Shown in pieces: positions 1 to 5,928 of a DNA stretch of 7,665 nt (its first letter is position 1; each line of letters opens with the position of its first letter). The notes beneath the pieces were generated by a model, which worked only from the letters and a program-made list of their open reading frames with translations, was not told the origin of the DNA and did no database searches. The translations under genes and the position numbers were made by a program. Location: positions 1 to 7,665 of the forward strand of contig DZBA01000156.1 in NCBI GenBank assembly GCA_022729775.1, in the 5' to 3' direction. This stretch comes from Anaerolinea thermophila (lineage in GTDB: Bacteria; Chloroflexota; Anaerolineae; Anaerolineales; Villigracilaceae).

Positions 1-190
1 TTGCCCACGCTTCCAACCGCCACATCCAACGGTCTGCCCGTTCCAATAAAATATCCATCACAATGGATTTATGTTCATTACTTGATAGGTAACGCTTGTT
101 ATATAAAGTGGAACCTGTCACCATATACATAGCATTAGAAACAAAATAATGCGGCGGATTATGAAGATATGTTTTGTAAATATCGTCCAT
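1..190 (-). CDS. IS200-like / REP-associated tyrosine transposase (RAYT), N-terminal part, cut by window edge
   Basis: The minus-strand reading frame from the ATG at 190-188 stays open to base 1 and gives 63 residues beginning MDDIYKTYLHNPPHYFVSNA. The pattern of an early NPPHYF, then a MYMVTGSTLYNKRYL-like strand, then NEHKSIVMDILLERA and WRLEAWA, is the typical start of the Y1/TnpA_REP transposase family; the HUH metal-binding motif normally follows just after the point where the window ends, so it cannot be checked here. Family knowledge: these single-strand DNA transposases act on small hairpin (REP) sequences, usually as domesticated single-copy genes. There is no Shine-Dalgarno before the ATG, and the only in-frame codons upstream to a TAG lack a start, so the ATG at 190 is the first possible start. 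It lies directly after a structured spacer (197-264). Whether the full gene is intact is unknown. Confidence 0.8.
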   Translation of the reverse strand, partial: MDDIYKTYLHNPPHYFVSNAMYMVTGSTLYNKRYLSSNEHKSIVMDILLERADRWMWRLEAWA

Positions 191-196
191 AAGATT

Positions 197-264
197 AAAA
201 AACTGGAGTCGAACAGGTTGCTATTCGATTTTCCTCTTCCCCGTTCAGCAAGCTGAACGACTCC
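197..264 (-). terminator. Structured spacer with T6 tail between acsA and the transposase: probable acsA terminator
   Basis: On the minus strand, 7 nt after the acsA stop, GGAGTCG (264-258) can pair with CGACTCC (211-205), followed by AG and a T6 run (202-197). This is the layout of an intrinsic terminator with a long apical region. Inside lies a second perfect inverted repeat, CGTTCAGC/GCTGAACG (259-242), which shares two bases with the outer stem. A third possible stem, TCGAA/TTCGA, lies at about 209-228 and competes with the outer 3' arm. The element ends only 7 nt before the transposase ATG, so it could also be the 5' flanking hairpin region of the transposase unit. A terminator role is the simplest reading; the folding is by eye, with no energy calculation. 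Confidence 0.6.
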
Positions 265-271
265 AAAAAAA

Positions 272-2167
272 TTATTCTTCCAATGTGGAGATGTCGCCTT
301 CGGGTAATCCTTGCGCGCGGGCTTTCAACACGCGGCGCATGATTTTTCCTGAGCGCGTCTTGGGAAGTTTATCCAAAAACTTAACTTCATCGGGGCGGGC
401 AATGGGTCCCATGTGCTTGGCAACGTGCTGGCGTAATTCCTCTGCAAGTTCAGGTGAAGGCGCAAAGCCGGAACGCAGCAAGACGAAAGTAAAGATGGCT
501 TGACCTTTGACTTCGTGTGGAAGACCAATCGCGGCGGCTTCTGCAACGGCGGGATGACTCACCAGCGCGGATTCAACTTCTGCCGTGCCGAGGCGGTGAC
601 CCGAGACTTTGATGACATCGTCCACGCGACCGATGATCCAGAAGTAACCATCCTTGTCGCGCTTGGCAGAGTCGCCGGTGGTGTAGCGTCCCGGGTACTT
701 GCTCCAATACTGGCTGACGTAGCGATCGTCATCGCCATAAATTGTGCGCAACATGGCGGGCCACGGATTCAACAGAGTCAGGTAGCCTTCGGTGTCATCG
801 GGGACAGGGTTGCCTTGCTCATCTACAACTTCCGCTTTTTGACCGAAGAATGGGCGCGTGCCAGAGCCGGGTTTGAGCGGCACAGTGGGAGTTGGGGTAA
901 TTTGGAATGCGCCGGTTTCTGTCTGCCACCATGTATCAATGATTGGGCATTTTTCCTTGCCGATAACGCGGTAGTACCACTTCCACGCTTCTGGGTTGAT
1001 CGGCTCACCGACGGAACCAAGCAAGCGCAATGATGACAAATCGTGTTTGTTGGGCCACGCTTCGCCAAAGCGCATCAGTCCACGAATGGCAGTTGGCGCG
1101 GTGTAGAAAATCGTAATGCCGAATCTTTCCACCACCTGCCACCAGCGATTGGGGTAGGGGAATGTCGGTCCGCCTTCAAAGAGCATGGAGGTTGCGCCCG
1201 CGATCATCGGACCGTAGACAATGTACGAATGTCCGGTGATCCAGCCCGGGTCAGCGGTACACCACCAGCGGTCTTCATCCTTGACGTCAAAGCAATATTT
1301 CAGCGTGGAATATGTGCCGACCATATATCCGCCGTGCGTGTGTAAAATGGCTTTGGGTTTGCCGGTGGAGCCGGAAGTATAAAGAATGAACAGCGGCTCT
1401 TCCGCATCAAGGACTTCGGTTGGGCATTTGCCGTTAGCGATGGGCAGCGCGCAAAGGTCGTGATACCAGTGGTCGCGTCCCGCTTCCATGTTGATCGGCT
1501 GCCCGGTGCGTTTGACCACGATTACATTTTCCACTGACGGGCAGCGCTTGATGGAGTCATCCACAATATTTTTCAGTTCGACAATTTTTCCGTTTTGATA
1601 CGAGCCGTCACAGGTGATGATTAATTTGGATTGACTGTCATCAATGCGACCTTGCAGCGCGTCCACAGAGAAACCGCCGAACACAACGGAGTGAATCGCG
1701 CCGATTTTTGCGCAGGCAAGCATGGCAAAGACAATCTCCGGCACACGTCCCATGTAGATGGTGACGCGCTCGCCTTTTTGTACGCCCATGGATTTGATGA
1801 TGTTTGCCATGCGCGAGACTTCACGGTTCATGGCGTAATAAGAAAATGTGCGTTCAGATTTGCCGTCTTCGGATTCCCAGATCAGCGCAAGTTGATTTTT
1901 GCGATGAGTTTTGAGGTGGCGGTCAATCGCGTTGTGGACGATGTTGGTCTGCGCGCCAACAAACCATTTATAGAATGGTTTGTTGGAATCATCCAGTACT
2001 TTGTCCCACTTTTTGTACCATTCCAATTCAGAGGCTTCATCAGCCCAGAAACCTTGCAGGTCTTTGCCTGCTTTCTCGGCGAGCGCATCCCAGTCTTGCA
2101 AACGCGCCTGTGCAACTACTTCTTCTGACGGATAATAAACTTCGCCTTCCATTTCTTTCTTAGACAT
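272..2167 (-). CDS. acsA: Acetyl-CoA synthetase (AMP-forming)
   Basis: The 631-residue protein activates acetate with ATP and CoA to acetyl-CoA through an acetyl-AMP intermediate in the cytoplasm. The length is close to the family norm (about 650). The ACAS N-terminal segment is seen around residues 35-95. The adenylation core motif YTSGSTGKPK is at 263-272, DTWWQTETG at 411-419 (including the Trp that in well-studied Acs shapes the small acetate pocket), YTTGD at 495-499, the hinge/A8 region GRVDDVIKVSGHR at 513-525, and the C-terminal PKTRSGKIMRR at 602-612 with catalytic Lys608. That lysine is the site of reversible acetylation in characterised Acs enzymes. The start is fixed by AGGAGG (2178-2173) 5 nt before the ATG. 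The gene stands alone between the oxidoreductase terminator and its own terminator-like spacer. No missing motif or frameshift is seen. Confidence 0.97.
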   Translation of the reverse strand: MSKKEMEGEVYYPSEEVVAQARLQDWDALAEKAGKDLQGFWADEASELEWYKKWDKVLDDSNKPFYKWFVGAQTNIVHNAIDRHLKTHRKNQLALIWESEDGKSERTFSYYAMNREVSRMANIIKSMGVQKGERVTIYMGRVPEIVFAMLACAKIGAIHSVVFGGFSVDALQGRIDDSQSKLIITCDGSYQNGKIVELKNIVDDSIKRCPSVENVIVVKRTGQPINMEAGRDHWYHDLCALPIANGKCPTEVLDAEEPLFILYTSGSTGKPKAILHTHGGYMVGTYSTLKYCFDVKDEDRWWCTADPGWITGHSYIVYGPMIAGATSMLFEGGPTFPYPNRWWQVVERFGITIFYTAPTAIRGLMRFGEAWPNKHDLSSLRLLGSVGEPINPEAWKWYYRVIGKEKCPIIDTWWQTETGAFQITPTPTVPLKPGSGTRPFFGQKAEVVDEQGNPVPDDTEGYLTLLNPWPAMLRTIYGDDDRYVSQYWSKYPGRYTTGDSAKRDKDGYFWIIGRVDDVIKVSGHRLGTAEVESALVSHPAVAEAAAIGLPHEVKGQAIFTFVLLRSGFAPSPELAEELRQHVAKHMGPIARPDEVKFLDKLPKTRSGKIMRRVLKARAQGLPEGDISTLEE

Positions 2168-2193
2168 GCGAGCCTCCTGAGTTGGTAAGATTT

Positions 2194-2206
2194 AATAGCG
2201 GCTATT
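2194..2206. promoter_or_regulatory. 13-bp dyad in the acsA promoter region, candidate operator
   Basis: AATAGC-G-GCTATT is a perfect 6-bp inverted repeat with a one-base centre. It lies 26 to 38 bp before the acsA ATG, in the short (54-bp) space between the upstream gene's terminator and acsA. Flanking T/A-rich bases extend the symmetry imperfectly. The position fits an operator or an element overlapping the promoter, but no convincing -35/-10 pair could be assigned, and a dyad of this size in AT-rich DNA can occur by chance. Confidence 0.3.
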
Positions 2207-2221
2207 TTAATCGCTTTTTAT

Positions 2222-2258
2222 AAAAAAGACCTCCGAGTTTTTTGAAGAACTCGGAGGT
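2222..2258 (-). terminator. Intrinsic terminator of the FAD oxidoreductase operon
   Basis: Read on the minus strand, an 11-bp perfect stem ACCTCCGAGTT/AACTCGGAGGT (2258-2248 with 2239-2229) with an 8-nt loop is followed after one base by T6 (2227-2222). It begins 6 nt after the oxidoreductase stop codon and separates that operon from acsA. On the plus strand the downstream side is not T-rich, so it acts in one direction. Confidence 0.92.
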
Positions 2259-2264
2259 TTGTCA

Positions 2265-3539
2265 TCACTCGACCCAATCCAAAATTTTATACCATAAGCC
2301 CGCCAGCGGTAAAAACCAGGGATTGCCGTTATAAAGCGGAATAGCGGGGAACTTCACTTTTGCAAACGGAATATCTTTCACGCTTCCAGAAATCATTGCC
2401 TCTGCAAGTTTCATCCCCAGATGCGTTCCCATTGCCGCGCCATGTCCCGCATAACCGAGCGAGTAATGAATGCCGTCCATCTCGCCGACGTGAGTCATTT
2501 GATCAAACGCAAAATCGAGCGTACCGCCCCAAACGTATTCAACCTTAACATCTCTCAACTGCGGATAAATTTGAATCATCTCGCGCCGTAAAATCTCGCC
2601 GCTTTGCGCGGTGGTGTTTTCGTTTTCAGGGAAGAACGCCGCGCGTCCGCCGAAGATCATACGGTTATCCCACAGGCGGAAATAATTTAAGAAATGTTTG
2701 TAATCAAAGATCATTCTATTCTTCGGGCTGAGCGCGTGCGCGAGGTCATCGGACAATCTTTCTGTGGCGATGATGAACGACCCAATCGGAATAATCTTCT
2801 TTTGTAAATTGCGCGTGACGCTGCTTGTGTACCCCGACGTTGCCACCAAAACAGAATTTGCCTTAAGCGTCCCCCTCTCTGTTTGGAGGACAAATCTCGC
2901 GTCTTTTTTCTCGACCTGTGTGACTCTTGCTTTGGCGCACAAAATCGCCCCCGAATTTTCCGCCGCGCGCGCAAGTCCCGCCACAAACTGGGCAGGGTTC
3001 AACCCCGCGCTGACTTCATCCACCAACGCGCCATGATATATATCCGTGCCGATTTCGCTTCGCATCTCACTCGGCGGGACAAGATGAACCTTGTGATTAA
3101 ACTCCCGCGCCATGAAATCCACTTCGCCTTTGAGCGCCTCAAAATGTTTGGGCTTGTTCGCTGCCAGCAAATGTCCCGTCCGCGCAAAGCCGCAATCAAT
3201 ATTTTCATCTTTGACAATTTGCTCAACGGTATCAACAGAATCCAAAGAATATTGAAACAACTCGCGGGCGGTTTCTTTGCCATAATTCTTGATCGCTGTT
3301 TGCAGGGCAATCTTCAACCCCGTGAGAGTCATGCCGCCGTTGCGCGAACTTGCGCCCCAGCCCATTGTCTCTGCTTCGAGGACTGCGACCCTCGTCCCGC
3401 GCTTCGCCAACGTCCGCGCTGCGCTCAGTCCCGTATATCCGCCGCCGATCACCGCCACATCCACACTTTCGGGGATGGGCGTTAGATTTTTGTCGTTGGG
3501 CATGTTGACGGTGGTATTCCAATAGATTTGTTGATTCAT
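2265..3539 (-). CDS. FAD-dependent amine/amino-acid oxidoreductase, DadA/PuuB (DAO) family
   Basis: The 424-residue protein is a cytoplasmic FAD enzyme of the D-amino-acid oxidase/glycine oxidase fold. The N-terminal Rossmann motif VAVIGGGYTGLSAA is at 28-41, with the acidic end of beta-2 at Glu55. SSRNGGM (64-70) matches the GASxRNGG segment of gamma-glutamylputrescine oxidase-like proteins, and the late FAD/active-site motif GYAGHGAAMGTHLG is at 362-375. Family knowledge: such enzymes oxidise primary or secondary amines or amino acids, releasing peroxide or passing electrons on. The substrate cannot be read from sequence; PuuB-like (putrescine route), OrdL-like or glycine-oxidase-like roles are all possible. 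The start is supported by GGAG (3548-3545) 5 nt before the ATG. It follows the DUF2442 stop by 11 nt, so it is very probably the last gene of a DUF4160-DUF2442 operon. Confidence 0.88.
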   Translation of the reverse strand: MNQQIYWNTTVNMPNDKNLTPIPESVDVAVIGGGYTGLSAARTLAKRGTRVAVLEAETMGWGASSRNGGMTLTGLKIALQTAIKNYGKETARELFQYSLDSVDTVEQIVKDENIDCGFARTGHLLAANKPKHFEALKGEVDFMAREFNHKVHLVPPSEMRSEIGTDIYHGALVDEVSAGLNPAQFVAGLARAAENSGAILCAKARVTQVEKKDARFVLQTERGTLKANSVLVATSGYTSSVTRNLQKKIIPIGSFIIATERLSDDLAHALSPKNRMIFDYKHFLNYFRLWDNRMIFGGRAAFFPENENTTAQSGEILRREMIQIYPQLRDVKVEYVWGGTLDFAFDQMTHVGEMDGIHYSLGYAGHGAAMGTHLGMKLAEAMISGSVKDIPFAKVKFPAIPLYNGNPWFLPLAGLWYKILDWVE

Positions 3540-3550
3540 GAATTCTCCAT

Positions 3551-3847
3551 TTACGCTGATTGAACATCCCCGCCGGCAAGCAAACTTGCAATAGAAAGAT
3601 CTTCGTCAATTTCTTCCCAATGTAGGCTGACGCCGCCCCCGCCAATTTCATATTTCTCGCGTTGTTCGGGAGTCGCTTCATGCAAAATTGGAAACCAAAT
3701 CACAGGGACGCCGATAATACGACCGTCGGTAAGCGCGACCTCCATCATCTCGTTGATAAACCTGACGCTTTTTGCCAGCGCAGTTTTTGGTACGTATGCG
3801 CGACGAATCTTTTGTTTGCTGGGAGTTGGGTTAACTAAAGTGTTCAT
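3551..3847 (-). CDS. DUF2442 domain protein
   Basis: The 98-residue protein shows the DUF2442 pattern: SVRF (27-30), a strand plus LTDGRIIGVPVIWFP (39-53), an ATPEQREKYE helix (58-67), and HWEEIDED (76-83) followed by the terminal SIASLLAGG. The first 25 residues are a basic extension before the domain. The start has a strong Shine-Dalgarno, GGAGG (3858-3854), 6 nt before the ATG. It overlaps the end of the DUF4160 gene by 17 nt, so translation is probably coupled. DUF2442 and DUF4160 genes are often found side by side, and a toxin-antitoxin-like role has been suspected for them (recalled family knowledge); no biochemical function is established here. No transmembrane or signal segment is seen. 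Confidence 0.9.
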   Translation of the reverse strand: MNTLVNPTPSKQKIRRAYVPKTALAKSVRFINEMMEVALTDGRIIGVPVIWFPILHEATPEQREKYEIGGGGVSLHWEEIDEDLSIASLLAGGDVQSA

Positions 3848-4064
3848 TCCAAGCCTCCATTAATTCCTTGCTGTGTTCACGGGTAATTTTTTCGATTTCG
3901 TTTAATTCGTGCGCTTTGAAACCATAATTTGATGCCAATTCAACAGGCTTTAACCAAAATTTTGCTTGGTCGCTTCCTGCTTTTACGTGAATATGCGGCG
4001 GTTCATTGTTTTCGTTGCTAAAAAAGTAAAAACGATAACGTCCAACTTGAAGGATTGTAGGCAT
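3831..4064 (-). CDS. DUF4160 domain protein
   Basis: The 77-residue protein begins MPTILQVGRYRFYFFSNENN; the signature FYFFSNENNEPPHIHV (12-27, with His24 and His26) is diagnostic of DUF4160. The rest is KFWLKPVELASNYGF followed by a helix HELNEIEKITREHSKELMEAW. An in-frame ATG 15 codons upstream (4109) is rejected because it lies inside the palindromic element at 4102-4211 and the family starts at MPTI; AGAG about 6 nt before 4064 serves as a weak Shine-Dalgarno. It is the first gene of the DUF4160-DUF2442-oxidoreductase operon. The PHIHV motif suggests a metal or nucleotide site, but function is unknown. A toxin-like partner role to DUF2442 is only a hypothesis. Confidence 0.88.
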   Translation of the reverse strand: MPTILQVGRYRFYFFSNENNEPPHIHVKAGSDQAKFWLKPVELASNYGFKAHELNEIEKITREHSKELMEAWNEHFS

Positions 4065-4094
4065 GAATTTCTCTTTTGAATTTAAGTTGATGAA

Positions 4095-4100
4095 ATTATA
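4095..4100 (-). promoter_or_regulatory. Candidate -10 (TATAAT) for the DUF4160 operon, inside a direct repeat
   Basis: A perfect TATAAT on the minus strand lies 30 nt before the DUF4160 ATG, a normal promoter distance. No good TTGACA is found 16-18 bp upstream, where the sequence belongs to the palindromic element. The hexamer is part of the left 9-bp direct repeat that flanks that element, and an identical TATAAT occurs in the right repeat (4219-4214). Confidence 0.4.
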
Positions 4101-4101
4101 T

Positions 4102-4211
4102 GGGCGCATTTCAAATGAGTTGAAAGATGTAACGTTCCGAAGGTTTCGTTGAAGGTTTTTGGCATTTCAAACCAACCTTCGGAACGGTTTCAACTGAAAT
4201 GAAACACACCC
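4102..4211. mobile_element. MITE-like palindromic element with 9-bp flanking direct repeats
   Basis: A 110-bp non-coding segment is bounded by perfect 9-bp direct repeats AAATTATAT (4093-4101 and 4212-4220), as expected of a target-site duplication. The termini are GGGCGCATTTCA and the inverse of GGGTGTGTTTCATTTCA, that is, imperfect terminal inverted repeats. Inside, CATTTCA (4107-4113), GTTGAAA (4119-4125) and CGTTCCGAAGGTT (4133-4145) pair with AACCTTCGGAACG (4174-4186), TTTCAAC (4188-4194) and TGAAATG (4195-4201), so the whole unit folds into one long hairpin. A further TTGAA/TTCAA pair (4149-4153/4166-4170) lies near the apex. There is no T-run after the stem on either strand, so it is not a normal terminator. 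No transposase for it is in the window, and the direct repeat is AT-only, so chance cannot be fully excluded. Confidence 0.65.
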
Positions 4212-4226
4212 AAATTATATCTACAA

Positions 4227-4709
4227 TTACGCCAAAATCTCTTCCCAATCCAATTGATGAAACGCCTCATTCAGCCGATGTCCATCGTTGACCACGTGAT
4301 AGGTCAGGTTCGTAAATAATTTCTGCGCTATCTCGCGGACAGGTTCCAGCGGTACGACATCGTCTTGTATACCGTGAATGATGATCGTGGGAATTGAAAC
4401 GGTTTGTAAATTGAGATATTGTCCAAACGGATCGCGCATTAATGCAGGTGCGAGCAAAACCAGCTTGCGGACTTGATTCGGATGTTCGCAAGTGAAGACC
4501 GCTCCCATTAATCCGCCGAACGATGAGCCAATGATCGTCCATTCGGTTTTATCGCCGAGAATGGGAAGCAACTGCGCCATGCGCTCTTCAAACGTCCCTG
4601 TGAAATCGGGCGTGACCATGCCGGGAAATTTCTCGGCAAACTGGCGGGCTTTTCCGCTTTGGCTGCTGGATTCCAGTCCGTGCAGGTAGATTATTTTTGA
4701 GTTGTCCAT
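4227..4709 (-). CDS. Small alpha/beta hydrolase, YqiA-like esterase family
   Basis: The 160-residue protein starts MDNSKIIYLHGLESSSQSGKA, the HGLESS oxyanion-hole region of YqiA/YcfP-type hydrolases. The nucleophile elbow GSSFGG is at 61-66 with Ser63 as nucleophile. The acid is probably Asp116 or Asp117 in HGIQDDVVP (112-120), and His144 in NDGHRL (141-146) completes the triad. The length is that of the lid-less minimal hydrolases of this group. Members are cytoplasmic esterases or thioesterases; the natural substrate is unknown. GAGG (4717-4714) 4 nt before the ATG supports the start. It lies 71 bp after the helical-repeat gene, the gap being a palindromic repeat, so shared transcription with that gene is possible. 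The next gene downstream is separated by the MITE-like element. Confidence 0.88.
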   Translation of the reverse strand: MDNSKIIYLHGLESSSQSGKARQFAEKFPGMVTPDFTGTFEERMAQLLPILGDKTEWTIIGSSFGGLMGAVFTCEHPNQVRKLVLLAPALMRDPFGQYLNLQTVSIPTIIIHGIQDDVVPLEPVREIAQKLFTNLTYHVVNDGHRLNEAFHQLDWEEILA

Positions 4710-4718
4710 GATTCCTCA

Positions 4719-4783
4719 TTTAACCACCGAGGCACAGAGACACTGAGTTTTTAATCTCTGTGCTTCCGTGTCTCCGTGGTTTA
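4719..4783. repeat. CACAGAG-type interspersed palindromic repeat
   Basis: The spacer between two genes is almost entirely an imperfect palindrome. Its left arm is TTTAACCACCGAGGCACAGA (starting 4719) and its right arm, read in reverse complement, is TTAAACCACGGAGACACGGA (starting 4783), with a T-rich centre around 4748-4753. The motif ACCAC(A/C/G)GAG.CAC.GAG belongs to a repeat type that I recall as dispersed between genes in many bacterial phyla, whose origin is unclear. The TAA stop of the upstream gene (4783-4781) is the first three bases of the repeat on the minus strand. No T-run follows the stem, so a terminator role is weak. Confidence 0.7.
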
Positions 4784-5785
4784 ATCTTTTTGTTCGCTCA
4801 CTTCCGAATTGCCCATATTGATTTGTTTCAATGGCGCGGTTTTCTTCTGTGGCGTGGTATCGTCTGATTTTGTCTTGCGCGTGTAAGGCTTGCGCGGCTT
4901 TTTGGGTTTGGGTTCGGTGGACTCAATCGGTTCGGTGGCGAAGATTTTGTCCATGAGATTGTCCATCTCCACGGGTTTGGGAGTCATCGGCTTGGGGCGC
5001 AACAGATCGCGCAGCTCTTTTTCCAATGGCGGTGGAAAATCAGATGATATGCGCCGCAAGGTGACTGCTGTCATATCATTTTGCGTGTTTTTCAAAATAT
5101 GTTTAAGCAGAAAAATCGTCTCGCTCGTTGAGGCGCGATAGAGCGCAACGATTAAATCGGTCAGATCGTTTTGCAGCGTGGATGGCGCTTCTTCGATGAT
5201 GGGTTCGACCATGTCGAAGATGGGCGGGAGGTTTTCATACTTTGCGTCCGCGATCATAGGCAGCAGGGCTTGAATCCCATTTGACCACGAGCGAATCCGC
5301 GCGGGATGGAGATATTCGCGCACGAGACTCAAAAACTGCGCGGGCGATTCTTTCCTCATGCGAGTCAAACTGGTGGAGAGCAAAGCCGCGCGGACGTCAG
5401 GGTCGCGGACTTGTCCCGTCCACAGAGTCAGGCGCGGGAGCAGGCGTTCCTCTTGCGGGGGAATCCGTCCCAGCATATACGCGGCGAGCAGACAGGTTTC
5501 GAGCGCGCCTTCATCCCATAAAGTGTCGGCGAGGTCAAGCGCGGATTCAGGATTGGCTTCTGCCACGGCGCGGAGTTCGTTTTCGATTTGAGTTAAAACA
5601 GCGGGGGGGGTGCGATACGTTTTGAGGTTTGAGCCAGGCGCGACGTTCTCTTTGGTCCGCAGTGTGTAGTTAACGTAGAAGTCCAACATCTCACGCAGGT
5701 GCTTCATAAATTCTTCGGGGAGGAAGAAAAAGTCGGCGAGACGGTTGGCTTGCTTGCGAAGTCGGGCTAGGTCAATGGCGGGCAT
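4781..5785 (-). CDS. Unknown helical-repeat (HEAT/Armadillo-like) protein with basic Lys/Pro tail
   Basis: I do not recognise a named family in these 334 residues. Residues 60-265 read as a chain of paired amphipathic helices (for example NPESALDLADTLWDEGALETCLLAAYMLGRI, RDPDVRAALLSTSLTRM, PSTLQNDLTDLIVALYRA, SETIFLLKHILK), as in HEAT or Arm repeat or DNA-alkylation-repair-like folds. Residues 265-320 are disordered-looking and rich in Pro, Lys and Thr (KPKKPRKPYTRKTK at about 293-306), like a nucleic-acid-binding tail. There is no signal peptide or membrane helix. The ATG at 5785 is the first in frame after a stop 8 codons upstream, but no Shine-Dalgarno precedes it. A C8 run (5610-5603, residues 59-62) lies early in the gene. 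A scaffold or DNA-associated role is only an inference from the repeats and tail. Confidence 0.75.
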   Translation of the reverse strand: MPAIDLARLRKQANRLADFFFLPEEFMKHLREMLDFYVNYTLRTKENVAPGSNLKTYRTPPAVLTQIENELRAVAEANPESALDLADTLWDEGALETCLLAAYMLGRIPPQEERLLPRLTLWTGQVRDPDVRAALLSTSLTRMRKESPAQFLSLVREYLHPARIRSWSNGIQALLPMIADAKYENLPPIFDMVEPIIEEAPSTLQNDLTDLIVALYRASTSETIFLLKHILKNTQNDMTAVTLRRISSDFPPPLEKELRDLLRPKPMTPKPVEMDNLMDKIFATEPIESTEPKPKKPRKPYTRKTKSDDTTPQKKTAPLKQINMGNSEVSEQKD

Positions 5786-5820
5786 GGGGAGATTGGTAAG
5801 TGGTAATTAGTGATTGGAGG

Positions 5821-5853
5821 TTAGGAATCTTCGTTACTACGAAGGATTTCTAA
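5821..5853. repeat. Short hairpin repeat
   Basis: TTAGGAATCTTCGT (5821-5834) and ACGAAGGATTTCTAA (5839-5853) form a stem with a TACT loop, one bulged G and one wobble. No T-run follows on either strand. The AATC/CTTCG core resembles the small repeats that occur in many copies in bacterial genomes. It covers the last 11 codons of the possible 35-aa ORF. Just beside it (5791-5818) is a quasi-tandem TTGGTAAG-TGGTAATTAG-TGATTGG stretch. Confidence 0.5.
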
Positions 5854-5928
5854 AAATGGAATCGCTTTGAGGATTTTTATTCCCCGATATTCGCCGTTGA
5901 ATAAGGCGAAGTTCTGGGGTTTAATCAC
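5821..5928 (-). CDS. Possible small ORF (35 aa) translationally coupled to the 69-aa gene
   Basis: A GTG start (5928-5926) overlaps the end of the preceding gene by 8 nt (GTGATTAA), giving 35 codons, (M)IKPQNFALFNGEYRGIKIL..., to a TAA at 5823-5821. A purine-rich AAGGGGAA lies about 8 nt upstream of the GTG inside the preceding gene and could serve as ribosome-binding site. Its last third is encoded by the hairpin repeat at 5821-5853, which argues that the C-terminus was captured from a repeat or that the ORF is not real. Function unknown; confidence is low. Confidence 0.3.
   Translation of the reverse strand: MIKPQNFALFNGEYRGIKILKAIPFLEILRSNEDS

Noticed and set aside
203..264. Possible tRNA or tmRNA end, because TTCGACTCC on the minus strand resembles a T-loop
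   Set aside because: The flanking bases do not form a five-pair T-stem, there is no acceptor or anticodon arm and no CCA; the T6 run fits a terminator better.
500..1033. 177-codon open frame on the plus strand
   Set aside because: It is antisense to acsA, whose protein is complete and convincing; the translation has no family character. The same applies to the 165-codon frame at 1631-2128.
2222..2258. Bidirectional terminator
   Set aside because: The plus-strand side ends in only TTTG after the stem, and there is no plus-strand gene to terminate.
2883..3485. 200-codon open frame on the plus strand
   Set aside because: It lies opposite the FAD oxidoreductase, has no recognisable motif and no ribosome-binding site, and is a shadow frame.
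4065..4109. Longer N-terminus for the DUF4160 protein (start at 4109)
   Set aside because: The extra 15 residues do not belong to the family, and the start lies within the MITE-like palindrome.
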